A stretch of 60,134 nucleotides of DNA from assembly GCF_014467235.1 (NCBI RefSeq), contig NZ_NKHP01000025.1:1-60134 (forward strand). Direction: 5' to 3'. The notes beneath the pieces are model-generated. The model searched no databases. It had not been told where the DNA came from and worked only from the letters and a program-made list of their open reading frames with translations. A program made the position numbers and the translations under genes. Positions 20,690-30,461 of the stretch are shown here, piece by piece (position 1 is the stretch's first letter; every line of letters starts with the position of its first letter). The DNA comes from Xenorhabdus indica. Its GTDB lineage: Bacteria > Pseudomonadota > Gammaproteobacteria > Enterobacterales > Enterobacteriaceae.

Positions 20690-21880
20690 ATGTCTCATAT
20701 TTTTCATTTTGTTCTCGCTTTAGCGGTCATTGGCGGCTTGGCGATTTTTGCGAGTAATAACCGGAAAGATATTCGAATTCGGTATATTATTCAGTTAATT
20801 GCTATTGAACTTGTTCTGGCGTGGTTTTTCCTTAATTCTAATGCTGGATTAGGGATCGTCAAAGGGTTTGACAGTTTGTTTGTCCACCTGCTGTCTTATG
20901 CTGCGAAAGGTACTAGTTTTGTTTTTGGTGGTATGATCGAAGCAAATCTGGCATTTTTCTTCCTAAATGTACTTTGTCCTATCATCTTTATCTCTGCTTT
21001 GATCGGTATCCTGCAACATATAAAAATTCTGCCAATTATCATTCGTGCAATTGGTACTGTGTTGTCCAAAGTTAATGGTATGGGAAAACTGGAATCGTTC
21101 AATGCGGTTAGCTCATTGATTCTGGGGCAATCAGAGAATTTTATCGCTTATAAAGATGTATTGAACAAAATGTCTGAACGTCGGATGTACACAATGGCGG
21201 CAACCGCGATGTCTACAGTATCCATGTCTATCGTAGGTGCTTACATGACAATGCTGGATGCAAAATATGTGGTAGCAGCCTTGATACTTAACATGTTCAG
21301 TACCTTTATCGTTTTGTCTCTTATCAACCCTTACTCTGTTGAAAGTGAAGGGGATATCCATATGAACAATCTGCATGAAGGACAAAGTTTCTTTGAAATG
21401 CTGGGCGAGTACATTCTGGCTGGTTTTAAAGTCGCTTTGATTGTAGCGGCCATGCTGATCGGCTTTATTGCCTTGATTGCGGGTATCAATGCTGTTTTTG
21501 ATATGGCATTTGGTATTTCTTTTCAGGAATGTCTGGGATATGTTTTCTATCCATTTGCCTGGATCATTGGCATCCCCAGTGATGAAGCACTGAAAGTAGG
21601 TAGTATCATGGCGACTAAACTGGTTTCTAATGAATTTGTTGCAATGCAGAGTTTACAGGAAATTGCAGGGCAATTGAGTGAGCGTTCAAAAGGTATCTTA
21701 TCCGTATTTCTGGTTTCCTTTGCCAACTTCTCATCCATAGGAATTGTAGCTGGTGCTATTAAAGGTTTGAATGAAAAACAGGGGAATACTGTCGCACGTT
21801 TTGGACTGAAACTGCTGTTTGGTTCAACTTTGGTAAGTTTTCTGTCGGCTGCAATTACCGGACTGGTAATGAGTATTTAA
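20690..21880 (+). CDS. nupC: Nucleoside permease NupC (CNT family)
   Basis: Concentrative, proton-coupled nucleoside importer of the inner membrane. Starting at 20690 ([17 protein letters not shown]) the protein has 396 residues, near the 400 of E. coli NupC; the longer in-frame start at 20609 adds 27 residues and would overlap the CRP site. Many hydrophobic segments are present, with the CNT signature regions [15 protein letters not shown] (nucleoside and cation binding), [18 protein letters not shown] and [13 protein letters not shown], and [15 protein letters not shown] near the end. Confidence 0.93.
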   Translation: MSHIFHFVLALAVIGGLAIFASNNRKDIRIRYIIQLIAIELVLAWFFLNSNAGLGIVKGFDSLFVHLLSYAAKGTSFVFGGMIEANLAFFFLNVLCPIIFISALIGILQHIKILPIIIRAIGTVLSKVNGMGKLESFNAVSSLILGQSENFIAYKDVLNKMSERRMYTMAATAMSTVSMSIVGAYMTMLDAKYVVAALILNMFSTFIVLSLINPYSVESEGDIHMNNLHEGQSFFEMLGEYILAGFKVALIVAAMLIGFIALIAGINAVFDMAFGISFQECLGYVFYPFAWIIGIPSDEALKVGSIMATKLVSNEFVAMQSLQEIAGQLSERSKGILSVFLVSFANFSSIGIVAGAIKGLNEKQGNTVARFGLKLLFGSTLVSFLSAAITGLVMSI

Positions 21881-21981
21881 TTTTCTTAGCAATTTGAGTT
21901 TTAGAAAAAATGGTATCTGGGCAGATGCCATTTTATCTTTATATAAAAGCCAAAATGAAAATGGCTCAAGAGGTCGATATA

Positions 21982-22200
21982 ATGAATAAAGAAAATTTGC
22001 TGGAGATCGCCAACACTGTCATGCCATTTGGTAAATACAAAGGACGGAAGTTAATCGATCTTCCTGAAGAGTATTTACTTTGGTTTGCCCGTAAAGAGGG
22101 ATTTCCACAAGGAAAATTGGGGACATTAATGGAAATGACCCTTGCAATTAAAATTGAAGGGTTGGATTCATTGGTAAGGCCATTGAAAAAAAACGGTTAG
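21982..22200 (+). CDS. ypeB: YpeB family protein (DUF3820)
   Basis: A 72-residue cytosolic protein of unknown function found next to zipA/lig in many enterobacteria. The core MPFGKYKGRKLIDLPEEYLL, followed by WFARKEGFPQGKLG, is the DUF3820 signature. I start it at the ATG at 21982, which has AAGAGG ten bases upstream and gives the family N-terminus MNKENLLEIANTV; the earlier in-frame codons are unlikely to be translated. E. coli YpeB has the same length. Confidence 0.88.
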   Translation: MNKENLLEIANTVMPFGKYKGRKLIDLPEEYLLWFARKEGFPQGKLGTLMEMTLAIKIEGLDSLVRPLKKNG

Positions 22201-22476
22201 CCGTAAAAGAATATACCTGAAGCAAATTTTATTATAGTCCATCTCTCTGAAAAAATTTTGTTATTGAGAGTAATAACTAAACTTCAGTGACTATCTTGTC
22301 TGGTGATAACTATTTTTCATTATCCAAAGGAAACAACTGTGACGACGGGCTTTATAACAAAGTTGATGTAGACTCAAATTATTCGGATGGAACTTTCAGT
22401 TTGAAAATAAAAAGTATTACGATGATTTGATGCTTTAAGAGATAGGTTGTTTTCACTATATTATCGTGTAGCCATA
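22201..22476. other. Intergenic region between ypeB and the tRNA-Ala terminator
   Basis: No gene or RNA was recognised in these roughly 280 bases. Composition is AT-rich. The ypeB transcript must end here, but I see no clean hairpin followed by a T-run on the plus strand. Confidence 0.4.
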
Positions 22477-22510
22477 AGAAAAATCCCTGAAAACTTGCGC
22501 TTTCAGGGAT
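22477..22510 (-). terminator. Terminator of the tRNA-Ala operon
   Basis: ATCCCTGAAA (22483-22492) and TTTCAGGGAT (22501-22510) are perfect inverted repeats. On the minus strand the stem is followed by a T-rich run (A-run at 22478-22482 on the plus strand), ten bases after the tRNA CCA end. Confidence 0.85.
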
Positions 22511-22519
22511 CCAGAATCT

Positions 22520-22595
<76 letters not shown>

Positions 22596-22620
22596 ACAAT
22601 TGTGGTTCAGAATAAATATT

Positions 22621-22696
<76 letters not shown>

Positions 22697-22814
22697 AAAT
22701 CAAAATCCTGTGGAACGGAGCGCATCATATGAAACCCGAAGAACTCTGTCAACGGATTCATTAATATTTACGGTGTAAACGTTGAAAAAGCCATCAATGC
22801 CTGGTTGGAAGAAT

Positions 22815-22848
22815 AAAAAATAAAGGCACTACAATAAATTGTGTGCCT
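22815..22848 (-). terminator. Probable gltX terminator
   Basis: AGGCAC (22824-22829) and GTGCCT (22843-22848) form a stem that can be extended by ACAA/TTGT. On the minus strand it is followed by a T-rich stretch (22815-22823), 35 bases after the gltX stop codon. Confidence 0.7.
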
Positions 22849-22882
22849 CTATAACTTATTTTGGCCGATTTTTTAATGCTGA

Positions 22883-24298
22883 TTATTGTGCTTCACGCTG
22901 GGCAATATAAACCAGAGCCTTATCAATACGAGAGAGTGAACGTGCCTGATTAATAGCGTGAATAGTGACGTCAACACTCGGAGATTGACCAGCGCCAGTA
23001 ACTGCAACACGTAGTGGCATACCCACTTTACCCATACCGATTTCCAATTCGTCAGCGGTTGACTGAATTGCATGGTGGATATTCTCTGGTGTCCATTCGG
23101 TAATAGCAGCTAGTTTTTCACGGACAACTTCTAATGGCTGACGAGCCACTGGTCGCAGATGTTTTTTCGCAGCATCTGCATCGAACTCAGTAAACTCTTC
23201 ATAGAAATAACGACAAGCACTGGCCATTTCTTTCAATGTTTTGCAGCGTTCACCCAACAGTTTAATCAGTTCAACCAGTTCCGGGCCAGTATGTGTATCA
23301 ATACCTTGTTGTTCAATATGCCACGCTAAATAAACAGCAACTTTTTCCGCAGGCAGGGTATTAATGTAATGATGGTTCAACCATTGCAGCTTTTCAGTGT
23401 TGAAGGCGCTGGCTGATTTGCTGATAGCGTCAAGGCTGAACAACTCTGTCATTTCTTCAACGCTGAAAATTTCTTGATCACCATGTGACCATCCTAAACG
23501 AACCAGATAGTTCAAAAGTGCTTCCGGCAGATAGCCATCATCACGATATTGCATCACGCTGACGGCACCATGACGTTTGGACAATTTTTTACCATCGTCA
23601 CCGAGGATCATAGAAACATGAGCATATTCTGGTACTGGTGCGCCAAGCGCTTTCAGAATATTAATTTGACGCGGTGTGTTATTGATGTGATCTTCACCAC
23701 GAATAACGTGAGTGATTTCCATATCCCAGTCATCAATGACAACACAGAAGTTATAAGTTGGTGAGCCATCAGTACGGCGAATAATCAAATCGTCTAACTC
23801 TTGGTTACTGAATTCAATCGGGCCACGGATGCTGTCATTAAAAATAACAGAGCCTTCTTGTGGGTTGCGGAAACGTACAACATGTGGCTCATCATGGCTA
23901 TGTTGGCATTCACTATCACGACAACGACCGTCATAACGTGGTTTTTCGCTATTTGCCATCTGAGTTTCACGTAATTGTTCCAAGCGCTCTTTAGAACAAT
24001 AGCAGCGATATGCTGTACCTTGTTCCAGCATTTCATCAATAACTTGATTATAACGGTCGAAACGTTTGGTCTGATAATAAGGGCCTTCATCCCAATTCAG
24101 ATTTAACCAGTTCATTCCGTCCATAATCGCATCAATGGCTTCCTGAGTTGAACGTTCCAGATCAGTGTCTTCAATGCGCAGAACAAATTCACCTTTGTTA
24201 TGACGGCTGTATAGCCAGGAATAAAGGGCAGTACGTGCGCCGCCAACGTGAAGATAGCCAGTAGGACTTGGCGCAAAACGGGTTTTTATTTTACTCAT
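22883..24298 (-). CDS. gltX: Glutamyl-tRNA synthetase GltX
   Basis: Class I aminoacyl-tRNA synthetase that charges tRNA-Glu. The ATP-binding HIGH motif appears as [14 protein letters not shown] near residue 10 and the KMSKS loop as [11 protein letters not shown] near residue 238. A zinc-site region with YCSKE and CRDSECQH lies between residues 98 and 130. Its 471 residues equal the E. coli length. The order ypeB, tRNA-Ala pair, gltX, divergent tRNA-Val/Lys cluster follows the enterobacterial layout. Confidence 0.97.
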   Translation of the reverse strand: MSKIKTRFAPSPTGYLHVGGARTALYSWLYSRHNKGEFVLRIEDTDLERSTQEAIDAIMDGMNWLNLNWDEGPYYQTKRFDRYNQVIDEMLEQGTAYRCYCSKERLEQLRETQMANSEKPRYDGRCRDSECQHSHDEPHVVRFRNPQEGSVIFNDSIRGPIEFSNQELDDLIIRRTDGSPTYNFCVVIDDWDMEITHVIRGEDHINNTPRQINILKALGAPVPEYAHVSMILGDDGKKLSKRHGAVSVMQYRDDGYLPEALLNYLVRLGWSHGDQEIFSVEEMTELFSLDAISKSASAFNTEKLQWLNHHYINTLPAEKVAVYLAWHIEQQGIDTHTGPELVELIKLLGERCKTLKEMASACRYFYEEFTEFDADAAKKHLRPVARQPLEVVREKLAAITEWTPENIHHAIQSTADELEIGMGKVGMPLRVAVTGAGQSPSVDVTIHAINQARSLSRIDKALVYIAQREAQ

Positions 24299-24533
24299 CG
24301 GGAATTGCCTTAATTACATTTCACTTTTCAGAGAACGTTTTGGATGATTGAAGTAACAATTTAAATAACAATAGTGGGGGTATTTTATCACTGGACTTCA
24401 ATTCCTCAATGGCGTTAATGATAGGTTATTGGGAAAAGGTAAGATACATTGTCTAAATGATAACTTAATGTGACTATAATTGTTTCATTCTGTGTAATTT
24501 TGCGACGAACGGAAGTTTTAGTAATAAAAACCG

Positions 24534-24561
24534 TTGACTCACCTCGAACTATCCCTATAAT
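24534..24561 (+). promoter_or_regulatory. Strong promoter of the tRNA-Val/Lys operon
   Basis: TTGACT (24534-24539) and TATAAT (24556-24561) are spaced by 16 bases. The GC-containing discriminator GCGACTCC follows, as expected for a stringently controlled stable-RNA promoter. The first tRNA starts 17 bases after the -10 box. Confidence 0.85.
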
Positions 24562-24578
24562 GCGACTCCATCACGACG

Positions 24579-24654
24579 GGGCGATTAGCTCAGTTGGTAG
24601 AGCATCTCCCTTACAAGGAGGGGGCCATTGGTTCGAGTCCGATATCGCCCACCA
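24579..24654 (+). tRNA. tRNA-Val (UAC), variant copy
   Basis: A 76-base cloverleaf, anticodon TAC in CTCCC-TTACAAG-GAGGG, CCA encoded. Its variable region and T-arm (GCCATTGGTTCGAGTCCGAT) differ at several positions from the other three valine copies (GTCATCAGTTCGAATCTGGT), but base pairing is kept. Confidence 0.97.
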
Positions 24655-24716
24655 TTATCTCGTAGTGGTAAGCTAGAGAAAATGGCAACCGTAGTGATGA
24701 AAATGATTTTATGATT

Positions 24717-24792
24717 GGGCGATTAGCTCAGTTGGTAGAGCATCTCCCTTACAAGGAGGGGGTCATCAGTTCGAATCTGGTATCGCCCACCA
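24717..24792 (+). tRNA. tRNA-Val (UAC)
   Basis: A 76-base cloverleaf with anticodon TAC and encoded CCA. Identical to the copies at 24871 and 25302 as far as I can read. Confidence 0.97.
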
Positions 24793-24870
24793 ATCATAAG
24801 TCGGTGATATTGATGTCGTTACAGTAACTTTTCAGTAATAGTCATCATGCAGTAATAGTCATCATGAAGT

Positions 24871-24946
24871 GGGCGATTAGCTCAGTTGGTAGAGCATCTC
24901 CCTTACAAGGAGGGGGTCATCAGTTCGAATCTGGTATCGCCCACCA
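24871..24946 (+). tRNA. tRNA-Val (UAC)
   Basis: Third valine copy of the cluster, same sequence as the second, anticodon TAC, CCA encoded. Its flanks repeat GAAGTGGGCG and CACTTCAT, which can pair around the tRNA. Confidence 0.97.
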
Positions 24947-24988
24947 CTTCATTAGATTGTTCCGCAGTATCACAGTGATATTTACGAT

Positions 24989-25064
24989 GGGTCGTTAGCT
25001 CAGTCGGTAGAGCAGTTGACTTTTAATCAATTGGTCGCAGGTTCGAATCCTGCACGACCCACCA
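24989..25064 (+). tRNA. tRNA-Lys (UUU)
   Basis: A 76-base cloverleaf, anticodon TTT in the loop of TTGACTTTTAATCAA, CCA encoded. First of three lysine copies, equivalent to lysV of E. coli. Confidence 0.97.
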
Positions 25065-25095
25065 TTTTAAATATCAAAATCAAAATTATCTAATT

Positions 25096-25171
25096 GGGTC
25101 GTTAGCTCAGTCGGTAGAGCAGTTGACTTTTAATCAATTGGTCGCAGGTTCGAATCCTGCACGACCCACCA
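25096..25171 (+). tRNA. tRNA-Lys (UUU)
   Basis: Second lysine copy, same sequence. The spacer after it (ATTTAGATGTCAAAATCAGA) is almost the spacer of the first copy, which points to tandem duplication of a unit of about 106 bases. Confidence 0.97.
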
Positions 25172-25201
25172 TTTAGATGTCAAAATCAGAATTACCTAAT
25201 T

Positions 25202-25277
25202 GGGTCGTTAGCTCAGTCGGTAGAGCAGTTGACTTTTAATCAATTGGTCGCAGGTTCGAATCCTGCACGACCCACCA
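25202..25277 (+). tRNA. tRNA-Lys (UUU)
   Basis: Third lysine copy, same cloverleaf, anticodon TTT, CCA encoded. It lies 30 bases after the second, as expected for a tandem duplicate. Confidence 0.97.
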
Positions 25278-25301
25278 TTTAGGTGTCCACGATATTGAAG
25301 T

Positions 25302-25377
25302 GGGCGATTAGCTCAGTTGGTAGAGCATCTCCCTTACAAGGAGGGGGTCATCAGTTCGAATCTGGTATCGCCCACCA
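25302..25377 (+). tRNA. tRNA-Val (UAC), distal copy
   Basis: Fourth valine copy, placed after the lysine genes; E. coli has no valine gene at that place. Its flank (GAAGTGGGCG, CACTTCATC) repeats that of the third copy, so it probably arose by duplication across the lysine block. Confidence 0.97.
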
Positions 25378-25507
25378 CTTCATCCAGTTCCTTATAATCC
25401 AGTTATTGAGTGATATACAAACAAAATCCATGTTTGGTTTTTAATTAGGTTTTGTAAAAACAACATAGTCCCTCAATAAGATCAGAAAATGCTGCTTTTT
25501 CACTTTG

Positions 25508-26179
25508 TTACTGAGTTTTTAATCCGTAACTTTTAAATTTTGTCAAAATTTGTTGCATCTCTTCGGAAGGAAGTATCGGAATATTTTTTGTAACATTTCC
25601 AATATTATTTCCAACAACAGGCAGAATTTTTAAATAAAGTTTCGCCAGTATTTCCACTTCATTCGCCAGCCATAGCGCTTTTTCCAGATTGGCTTCCATC
25701 GCGAGCATGCCGTGATGTTGCATTAACAGTGCTTTACTGTGCTTAATTCCTTCTTTGACGCTCTTTGCCAGTTCAGGAGTCCCAAAGGTTGAATAGGGAA
25801 TACAGGGAACATGGTCTGCCCCTGTCACCGCCACCATATAATGAATAGCAGGGATGGAATGATTGAGTATGGAAACTGCCGTTGCATTGACAGCATGGTT
25901 GTGCACAACGGCATTCAACTCAGGGCGTGCCTGATAGCAGGAGAGATGAAAATACCATTCACTTGATGGTACTTTATCCGGTTCAGCTTCCCCGTCATGC
26001 TTGATATAGACAATCTGATCTGGGGTCAATTGCTCATAAGGGACACCACTGGGAGTGATCAGAAAACCATCCTGATAGCGAGTACTGATATTTCCTGATG
26101 TTCCTTGATTTAAATCCAGTGCATTCATTTTAAGACAAGTTTCAATGATTGACTGGCAGATATGTTCTCTATTTACCAT
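25508..26179 (-). CDS. Class II aldolase, FucA-like (deoxypentulose-1-phosphate aldolase)
   Basis: A 223-residue zinc-dependent class II aldolase. The sequence is close to L-fuculose-1-phosphate aldolase along its whole length: LNQGTSGNISTRYQDGFLIT, PSGVPYEQLTPDQIV, the catalytic acid region SSEWYFH, and zinc His in VVHNHAVNATAVSILN and QHHGMLA. It is the third gene after mtnK and mtnA on the same strand, 12 bases from mtnA. I infer that it splits 5-methylthioribulose- or 5-deoxyribulose-1-phosphate to DHAP and an aldehyde (the DHAP shunt). MtnB, the dehydratase of methionine salvage, belongs to the same superfamily, but this sequence looks nearer to FucA. Confidence 0.85.
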   Translation of the reverse strand: MVNREHICQSIIETCLKMNALDLNQGTSGNISTRYQDGFLITPSGVPYEQLTPDQIVYIKHDGEAEPDKVPSSEWYFHLSCYQARPELNAVVHNHAVNATAVSILNHSIPAIHYMVAVTGADHVPCIPYSTFGTPELAKSVKEGIKHSKALLMQHHGMLAMEANLEKALWLANEVEILAKLYLKILPVVGNNIGNVTKNIPILPSEEMQQILTKFKSYGLKTQ

Positions 26180-26191
26180 AAAAAATAGCCA

Positions 26192-27295
26192 TTACGAATA
26201 CTGTTGGTATAAATCGGGGAAAAGCATGCGCAATCCTGCCGCACTAGCATCACAGATCCCGCGTTCTGTAATTAATCCGGTAACTAATTCTGCTGGTGTG
26301 ACATCAAAAGCATAATTTCTACAAAGTGTTCCTTGCGGAACGGTATTGACCCAATTGCGTTTTCCTTGCGAAGTGAGTCCATAGACATGTGATTGCTCTT
26401 CACCTGAACGTTGTTCAATAGGGATCTCTTTTACGCCATCCCAAACCGTAAAATCCAGTGTCGGTGATGGTAAAGCAACATAAAATGGCACTTGATTTGC
26501 TTTGGCTGCCAGAGCTTTAAGATAAGTACCAATCTTATTGCAAACATCCCCTCTAGCGGTTGTCCTGTCTGTACCAACAATACAAAGATCCACTTTCCCA
26601 TGTTGCATCAAGTGGCCTCCTGCATTATCAGCGATTAAAGTATGTGGAACACCGTGTGAACCTAATTCAAAAGCCGTCAATCCCCCCTGATTGCGAGGAC
26701 GAGTTTCATCAACCCAAACATGAACTTTAATACCTACATCATGTGCCATATAAATGGGTGATAATGCAGTACCCCAATCCACTGTTGCCAGCCATCCCGC
26801 GTTGCAGTGAGTCAATATATTTACGACTTCACCTGCTGGTTTATTCGCAGCGATCCCTTGTATGATTTTTAGGCCATTTTCACCAATCTTACGGCATAGT
26901 TCGACATCTTCATCAGCAATTTCGTTGGCAATACGATAAGCAGTCCCTTTACGCTGTAGAGGAAATGTATTTTCCAGTACTTGATATGAACGATCCAAAG
27001 CCCATTTTAAATTAATAGCAGTTGGTCGGGCCTTGACTAGCGTGTCATAAGCCAACCGCAAGTTCTCATTGCTGCTGTCCTGATGCATTGCCAGTGCCAT
27101 ACCATAAGCGGCAACAGCACCAATTAAAGGGGCGCCACGTACCCACATATCTTTAATCGCTGTTGCAGCATCCTGCATAGAGCTTAATTGAATGATTTGT
27201 AACTCAAAAGGTAGTTTGGTCTGATCGAAAATTTCGACGGTATATCCGTCGCCAGCAAGCCAAACAGATCGATAATGAATGCCATTAATTTTCAT
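26192..27295 (-). CDS. mtnA: Methylthioribose-1-phosphate isomerase MtnA
   Basis: Aldose-ketose isomerase that converts 5-methylthioribose-1-phosphate to the ribulose form; 367 residues. Family marks are [18 protein letters not shown], the catalytic Cys in [33 protein letters not shown] and the Asp region [20 protein letters not shown]. It sits 15 bases after mtnK and 12 before the aldolase gene, so the three form an operon. Related eIF2B-like isomerases exist, but the length and neighbours make MtnA the clear choice. Confidence 0.93.
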   Translation of the reverse strand: MKINGIHYRSVWLAGDGYTVEIFDQTKLPFELQIIQLSSMQDAATAIKDMWVRGAPLIGAVAAYGMALAMHQDSSNENLRLAYDTLVKARPTAINLKWALDRSYQVLENTFPLQRKGTAYRIANEIADEDVELCRKIGENGLKIIQGIAANKPAGEVVNILTHCNAGWLATVDWGTALSPIYMAHDVGIKVHVWVDETRPRNQGGLTAFELGSHGVPHTLIADNAGGHLMQHGKVDLCIVGTDRTTARGDVCNKIGTYLKALAAKANQVPFYVALPSPTLDFTVWDGVKEIPIEQRSGEEQSHVYGLTSQGKRNWVNTVPQGTLCRNYAFDVTPAELVTGLITERGICDASAAGLRMLFPDLYQQYS

Positions 27296-27310
27296 CTAAA
27301 TCTCTTAAGC

Positions 27311-28570
27311 CTATATGATATAACGTTTAATTAGTGAAAAATCTTGGTGTTTATGCTTGTTGACAATTAACTCGTGTGCCAGTTTCAAGGCGTGTTTTTC
27401 ACAAGTGGCGCGTAGTGTTGGATCTTCAATCTGTTTGAAATCAGCGACACAGGCAAAGCCAATAATACGGCGATTAATTTCAAGCCCGGCATAGACCAGA
27501 ATTTCTTCAAATAAATTGGAGAAAAAATTATCTTGTGCTGCTTTAAGAAATAGTGAACTGAAAGCTCCCTGCTGGTAAATTTTGATAGGATAGGCTTCTC
27601 CGACACTCTTTTCATTCCATAGTTGACGAAAACGACGTACAAATATTGCCCATGTTGTTTCAATCTGTGTTAGAAGCCACGACTGATAATCAGTACATTG
27701 CTTTTTATTGTCTCGTAAAGCAGGTTGGGCAAAATAAGCTATAAACAGATTACCGATATAGTTGCCGATATCAAATGCCATTGGTCCCATGAAACTGAAT
27801 TCTGGGTCTATTACTTTTGTGGAATCCGGCGTTACCATAATGGAGCCAGAGTGGAGATCACCGTGTAGTAAGGCTTGGGCTTCAGTCATGAATTTGTATT
27901 TATACTGCATCACAGTTTGGATCATTGCCTGATCCTGCCAAACAGCGTGGACGTCACTATCAAGTTGTGGAGAAGTCCAGTTGTTTCTTTCGGCATTAAA
28001 ATATGGCTCTGTAAAAATCAGATCTTCGGTGATCTTACAAAGTTCGTGATTATTGGCAAAACGGCTTACCAGCTCTTTTTTTTCTTTACTGTCCATTCCG
28101 ATATCAGAGGTATGGAATAGAGTATCAGCAAGAAAAATTCCAATATCTTCTGCAAGATAAGGGAGTCTCTGACCAGCGATCAACTGCTTACGCAAGATAA
28201 TATGCTGATCTAAATACTCCATCACAAATAAAGACATTTCTTCATCGTAAAAATACACCTCGGGGACATACTGGCTGACAAATTTATTGATTTCTAGCAG
28301 GTTATGATATTCAAAATAGGTACGATCAAGAGAAAGTTGCCATGATTCTCCTGCTGCCCGCATATAAGGTAAGGCTTGTTTGACAACAACCGTTTTTTTA
28401 GCGCCAGAAACAATGAAAACTAAGTTGAGATTCCCATCACCCACTTCCTTTATTTGCCATGTTTCAGGCAATCCGCCGAGTGAGATTGTTGTTGGTAAAT
28501 TTTTCGCAAGATAATGTGGTAAGGATTCACAAGTTTGTGGGATATATTCAGTAGGAACATAAGCAGACAT
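27311..28570 (-). CDS. mtnK: Methylthioribose kinase MtnK
   Basis: Kinase of the APH/choline-kinase fold that phosphorylates 5-methylthioribose (and, in some bacteria, 5-deoxyribose) at C1; 419 residues. The catalytic loop is LLHGDLHSGSIMV near residue 230 and the metal-binding region DPEFSFMGPMAFDIGNYIGN follows. The early GDGNLNLVF segment is the nucleotide-binding loop. First gene of the three-gene salvage operon. Confidence 0.93.
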   Translation of the reverse strand: MSAYVPTEYIPQTCESLPHYLAKNLPTTISLGGLPETWQIKEVGDGNLNLVFIVSGAKKTVVVKQALPYMRAAGESWQLSLDRTYFEYHNLLEINKFVSQYVPEVYFYDEEMSLFVMEYLDQHIILRKQLIAGQRLPYLAEDIGIFLADTLFHTSDIGMDSKEKKELVSRFANNHELCKITEDLIFTEPYFNAERNNWTSPQLDSDVHAVWQDQAMIQTVMQYKYKFMTEAQALLHGDLHSGSIMVTPDSTKVIDPEFSFMGPMAFDIGNYIGNLFIAYFAQPALRDNKKQCTDYQSWLLTQIETTWAIFVRRFRQLWNEKSVGEAYPIKIYQQGAFSSLFLKAAQDNFFSNLFEEILVYAGLEINRRIIGFACVADFKQIEDPTLRATCEKHALKLAHELIVNKHKHQDFSLIKRYII

Positions 28571-28728
28571 TATTTTTCATCCTGATAATTTCATGAAGGG
28601 AAGTTCATAAGCTGTACAGTGATAACATATTCTGCGGTAATGGATTTTCACATTTGTTAACAATAAGTATACAAACGTAAAGTGTCTGTGATGGAAATAA
28701 CGAATATAGCTTACGACGGCGAAAGTCA

Positions 28729-29094
28729 TCAGGTTTTTGGCTCTGGCAGAGGGGGAAGGCCATAAGCAGCTCTGGCGCGATCACAGGCTTCATTGTAATC
28801 ACCCGTTTCCCATGCGTGAGAAAATTCCTTACAAGGAGAAGGTCTTTTATCATAAATGGAACAGGAAACTGAGTAGCCAATTTCCCCTTGTAATTTTATA
28901 CAGCGAGGATATAACTCATTCGTGCCTTTCATACAGCACATAAAGTTGTTCAGTTTTTCAGTGGCAGAGATGGGAACGGACCCTCCTCCATCTTCTGTTT
29001 CTGCCCAATAAAACGAAACACGAAAATATGCACAACAAGCGCCGCAGCTAATGCAAGGATTATTCAAAGATTGAGAATTTAACACTTGACTCAT
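28729..29094 (-). CDS. YkgJ-family cysteine cluster protein
   Basis: A 121-residue protein of the YkgJ/UPF0153 family, thought to bind zinc or an iron-sulfur centre. Conserved Cys are seen in NPCISCGACCAYFRVSFYW, MCCMKG, PRCIKLQGEIG, SCSIYDKRPSPCKEF and the late EACDRARAAYGLPPL. The full set of family landmarks is present, so it looks intact. It is monocistronic, between mtnK and the glycosyltransferase. Function unknown. Confidence 0.85.
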   Translation of the reverse strand: MSQVLNSQSLNNPCISCGACCAYFRVSFYWAETEDGGGSVPISATEKLNNFMCCMKGTNELYPRCIKLQGEIGYSVSCSIYDKRPSPCKEFSHAWETGDYNEACDRARAAYGLPPLPEPKT

Positions 29095-29183
29095 ACCAGA
29101 TGTCTCTATCTAATTTTTAAGATATTCACTTAGGTAAAATAGCTCTGATCTCAAGAGTTCATTTTTATATATCCTGAGTCTTT

Positions 29184-29228
29184 AAAGCTATAGCTTTGTT
29201 GGTTGTACTTTGAAATTCATAGGGCATA
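29184..29228. repeat. Dispersed intergenic repeat, short copy
   Basis: TAAAGCTATAGCTTTGTTGG then TTGTACTTTGAAATTCATAG followed by GGCAT. It resembles the repeats at 14764-14830 and 20262-20452 (CTTTGTTGG near one end, ACTTGAAATTCATTGGG at the other) with the interior missing. Confidence 0.4.
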
Positions 29229-29291
29229 TGGAAAGATTGCCTCTTTGAGAATAGATTATTTTTTTAGAGAATAGGGGATATCAAGAGAAAT

Positions 29292-30239
29292 TTATTTTTC
29301 AAGTAAAGAAAAAATAGCATCAGTAATTTTAGCTAGAGCAATATTATTGACATTCTCTGGATCGTACAAGGTAATACACATATCTTCTGATGCAAGTGGT
29401 GACCAATTTTCAGGCTTGGTAACACCATAAAGAGCAACAATTTTTTTCTTTAATGCCGCTGATAAATGGCAAATACCTCCATCGCCAACTACAATCAAGG
29501 TCATATTATTTAATAATGCCAGAAAAGAGTTTAAAGAATTACACATAACAATCTGACTATTATCACCTATACGTGAAGTTAAATCTTCAGCTAAATACAT
29601 ATCATTGGGAAATGCTGAAATAATAAATCTTGCAGTAGGATATTTTTCTGAAATTTTACCAGCAATTAAATTAAGTTTTTCATTATTAATTAAGCTATGT
29701 TTTCTATTGTTGGAGACAGAAAATAAAATTAATGGTTCTTCTGAGAAAATCGAAGTTGATGTATTATGCAACGTTATTTCAGGGAATAAATCAAATGATA
29801 AAGATTGCACATTGGGTGAAAATGTACGTAATATCTTTAAAGCCTGATGGTAACCTTTTATGATTTCTTGATTGACTGGATAGTTAACTAATTTAGAATG
29901 CCATTTTTGATCTGTAACAACAGCATAGCGCTTTTTTGCTCCCAATAACCATAAAAATAAATTATTGAGTTTCATTGGACTTGGTTTGGCGGAGATAGCA
30001 ATATCGAAATTCTTCTTGCGGAATTTTAGTGCGGTTTTTACTATAGAAAGATATTTGTTTCCTTGAGGAAGGACATTGATGCTTATATCAGGGCATATAT
30101 ACTTAGTAAGTTCATCATTACCTTGTTCTATAAACAGACTAATCTCTGCATTGGGGTATTTTTTCTGTAAAGATTTTATTAATGGCTGGGTACAGATAAG
30201 ATCGCCAAACCCATTTCTGCGTAATATAGCTATTTTCAT
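29292..30239 (-). CDS. Glycosyltransferase family 9 (heptosyltransferase-like)
   Basis: A GT-B glycosyltransferase of the LPS heptosyltransferase family, likely acting on lipopolysaccharide core at the inner membrane. The N-terminus MKIAILRRNGFGDLICTQP is the family acceptor region, and the C-terminal donor-binding region contains VVGDGGICHLSAAL followed by KKIVALYGVTKPENWSPL. The start at 30239 is chosen because it begins the domain directly; an ATG at 30269 adds ten hydrophobic residues. The acceptor and sugar cannot be told from sequence. It is outside the main LPS clusters, AT-rich, and next to the accessory zone, so acquisition by transfer is possible. Confidence 0.85.
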   Translation of the reverse strand: MKIAILRRNGFGDLICTQPLIKSLQKKYPNAEISLFIEQGNDELTKYICPDISINVLPQGNKYLSIVKTALKFRKKNFDIAISAKPSPMKLNNLFLWLLGAKKRYAVVTDQKWHSKLVNYPVNQEIIKGYHQALKILRTFSPNVQSLSFDLFPEITLHNTSTSIFSEEPLILFSVSNNRKHSLINNEKLNLIAGKISEKYPTARFIISAFPNDMYLAEDLTSRIGDNSQIVMCNSLNSFLALLNNMTLIVVGDGGICHLSAALKKKIVALYGVTKPENWSPLASEDMCITLYDPENVNNIALAKITDAIFSLLEK

Positions 30240-30461
30240 GTTGAATGATAAAAGAAAAATTTTTTTCAAATGGCAGATACTGCTTTTAAGAATAGAACAT
30301 TTCTTTAATAGTTCAATGTATTATGTAAAAAATCGTTCAAACAATATTTTGCCTATGTGTTATTTGTAAAGACATATGAACATGTTTTTGCTTTTAATTC
30401 CTCAATGCTAGAAGGTTGGCTATAATTTTAGCTACTTCCAGTACGAAATGAGGAAAACCTA

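Noticed and set aside
24470..24676. 68-codon frame across the tRNA promoter
   Set aside because: It overlaps the promoter and first tRNA-Val gene.
24579..25377. Regular repeats resembling a CRISPR array
   Set aside because: The repeats are seven 76-base tRNA genes with encoded CCA; no cas genes are near.
25508..26179. Annotation as MtnB (methylthioribulose-1-phosphate dehydratase)
   Set aside because: The sequence follows L-fuculose-phosphate aldolase closely through the active site, and other methionine-salvage genes are missing nearby.
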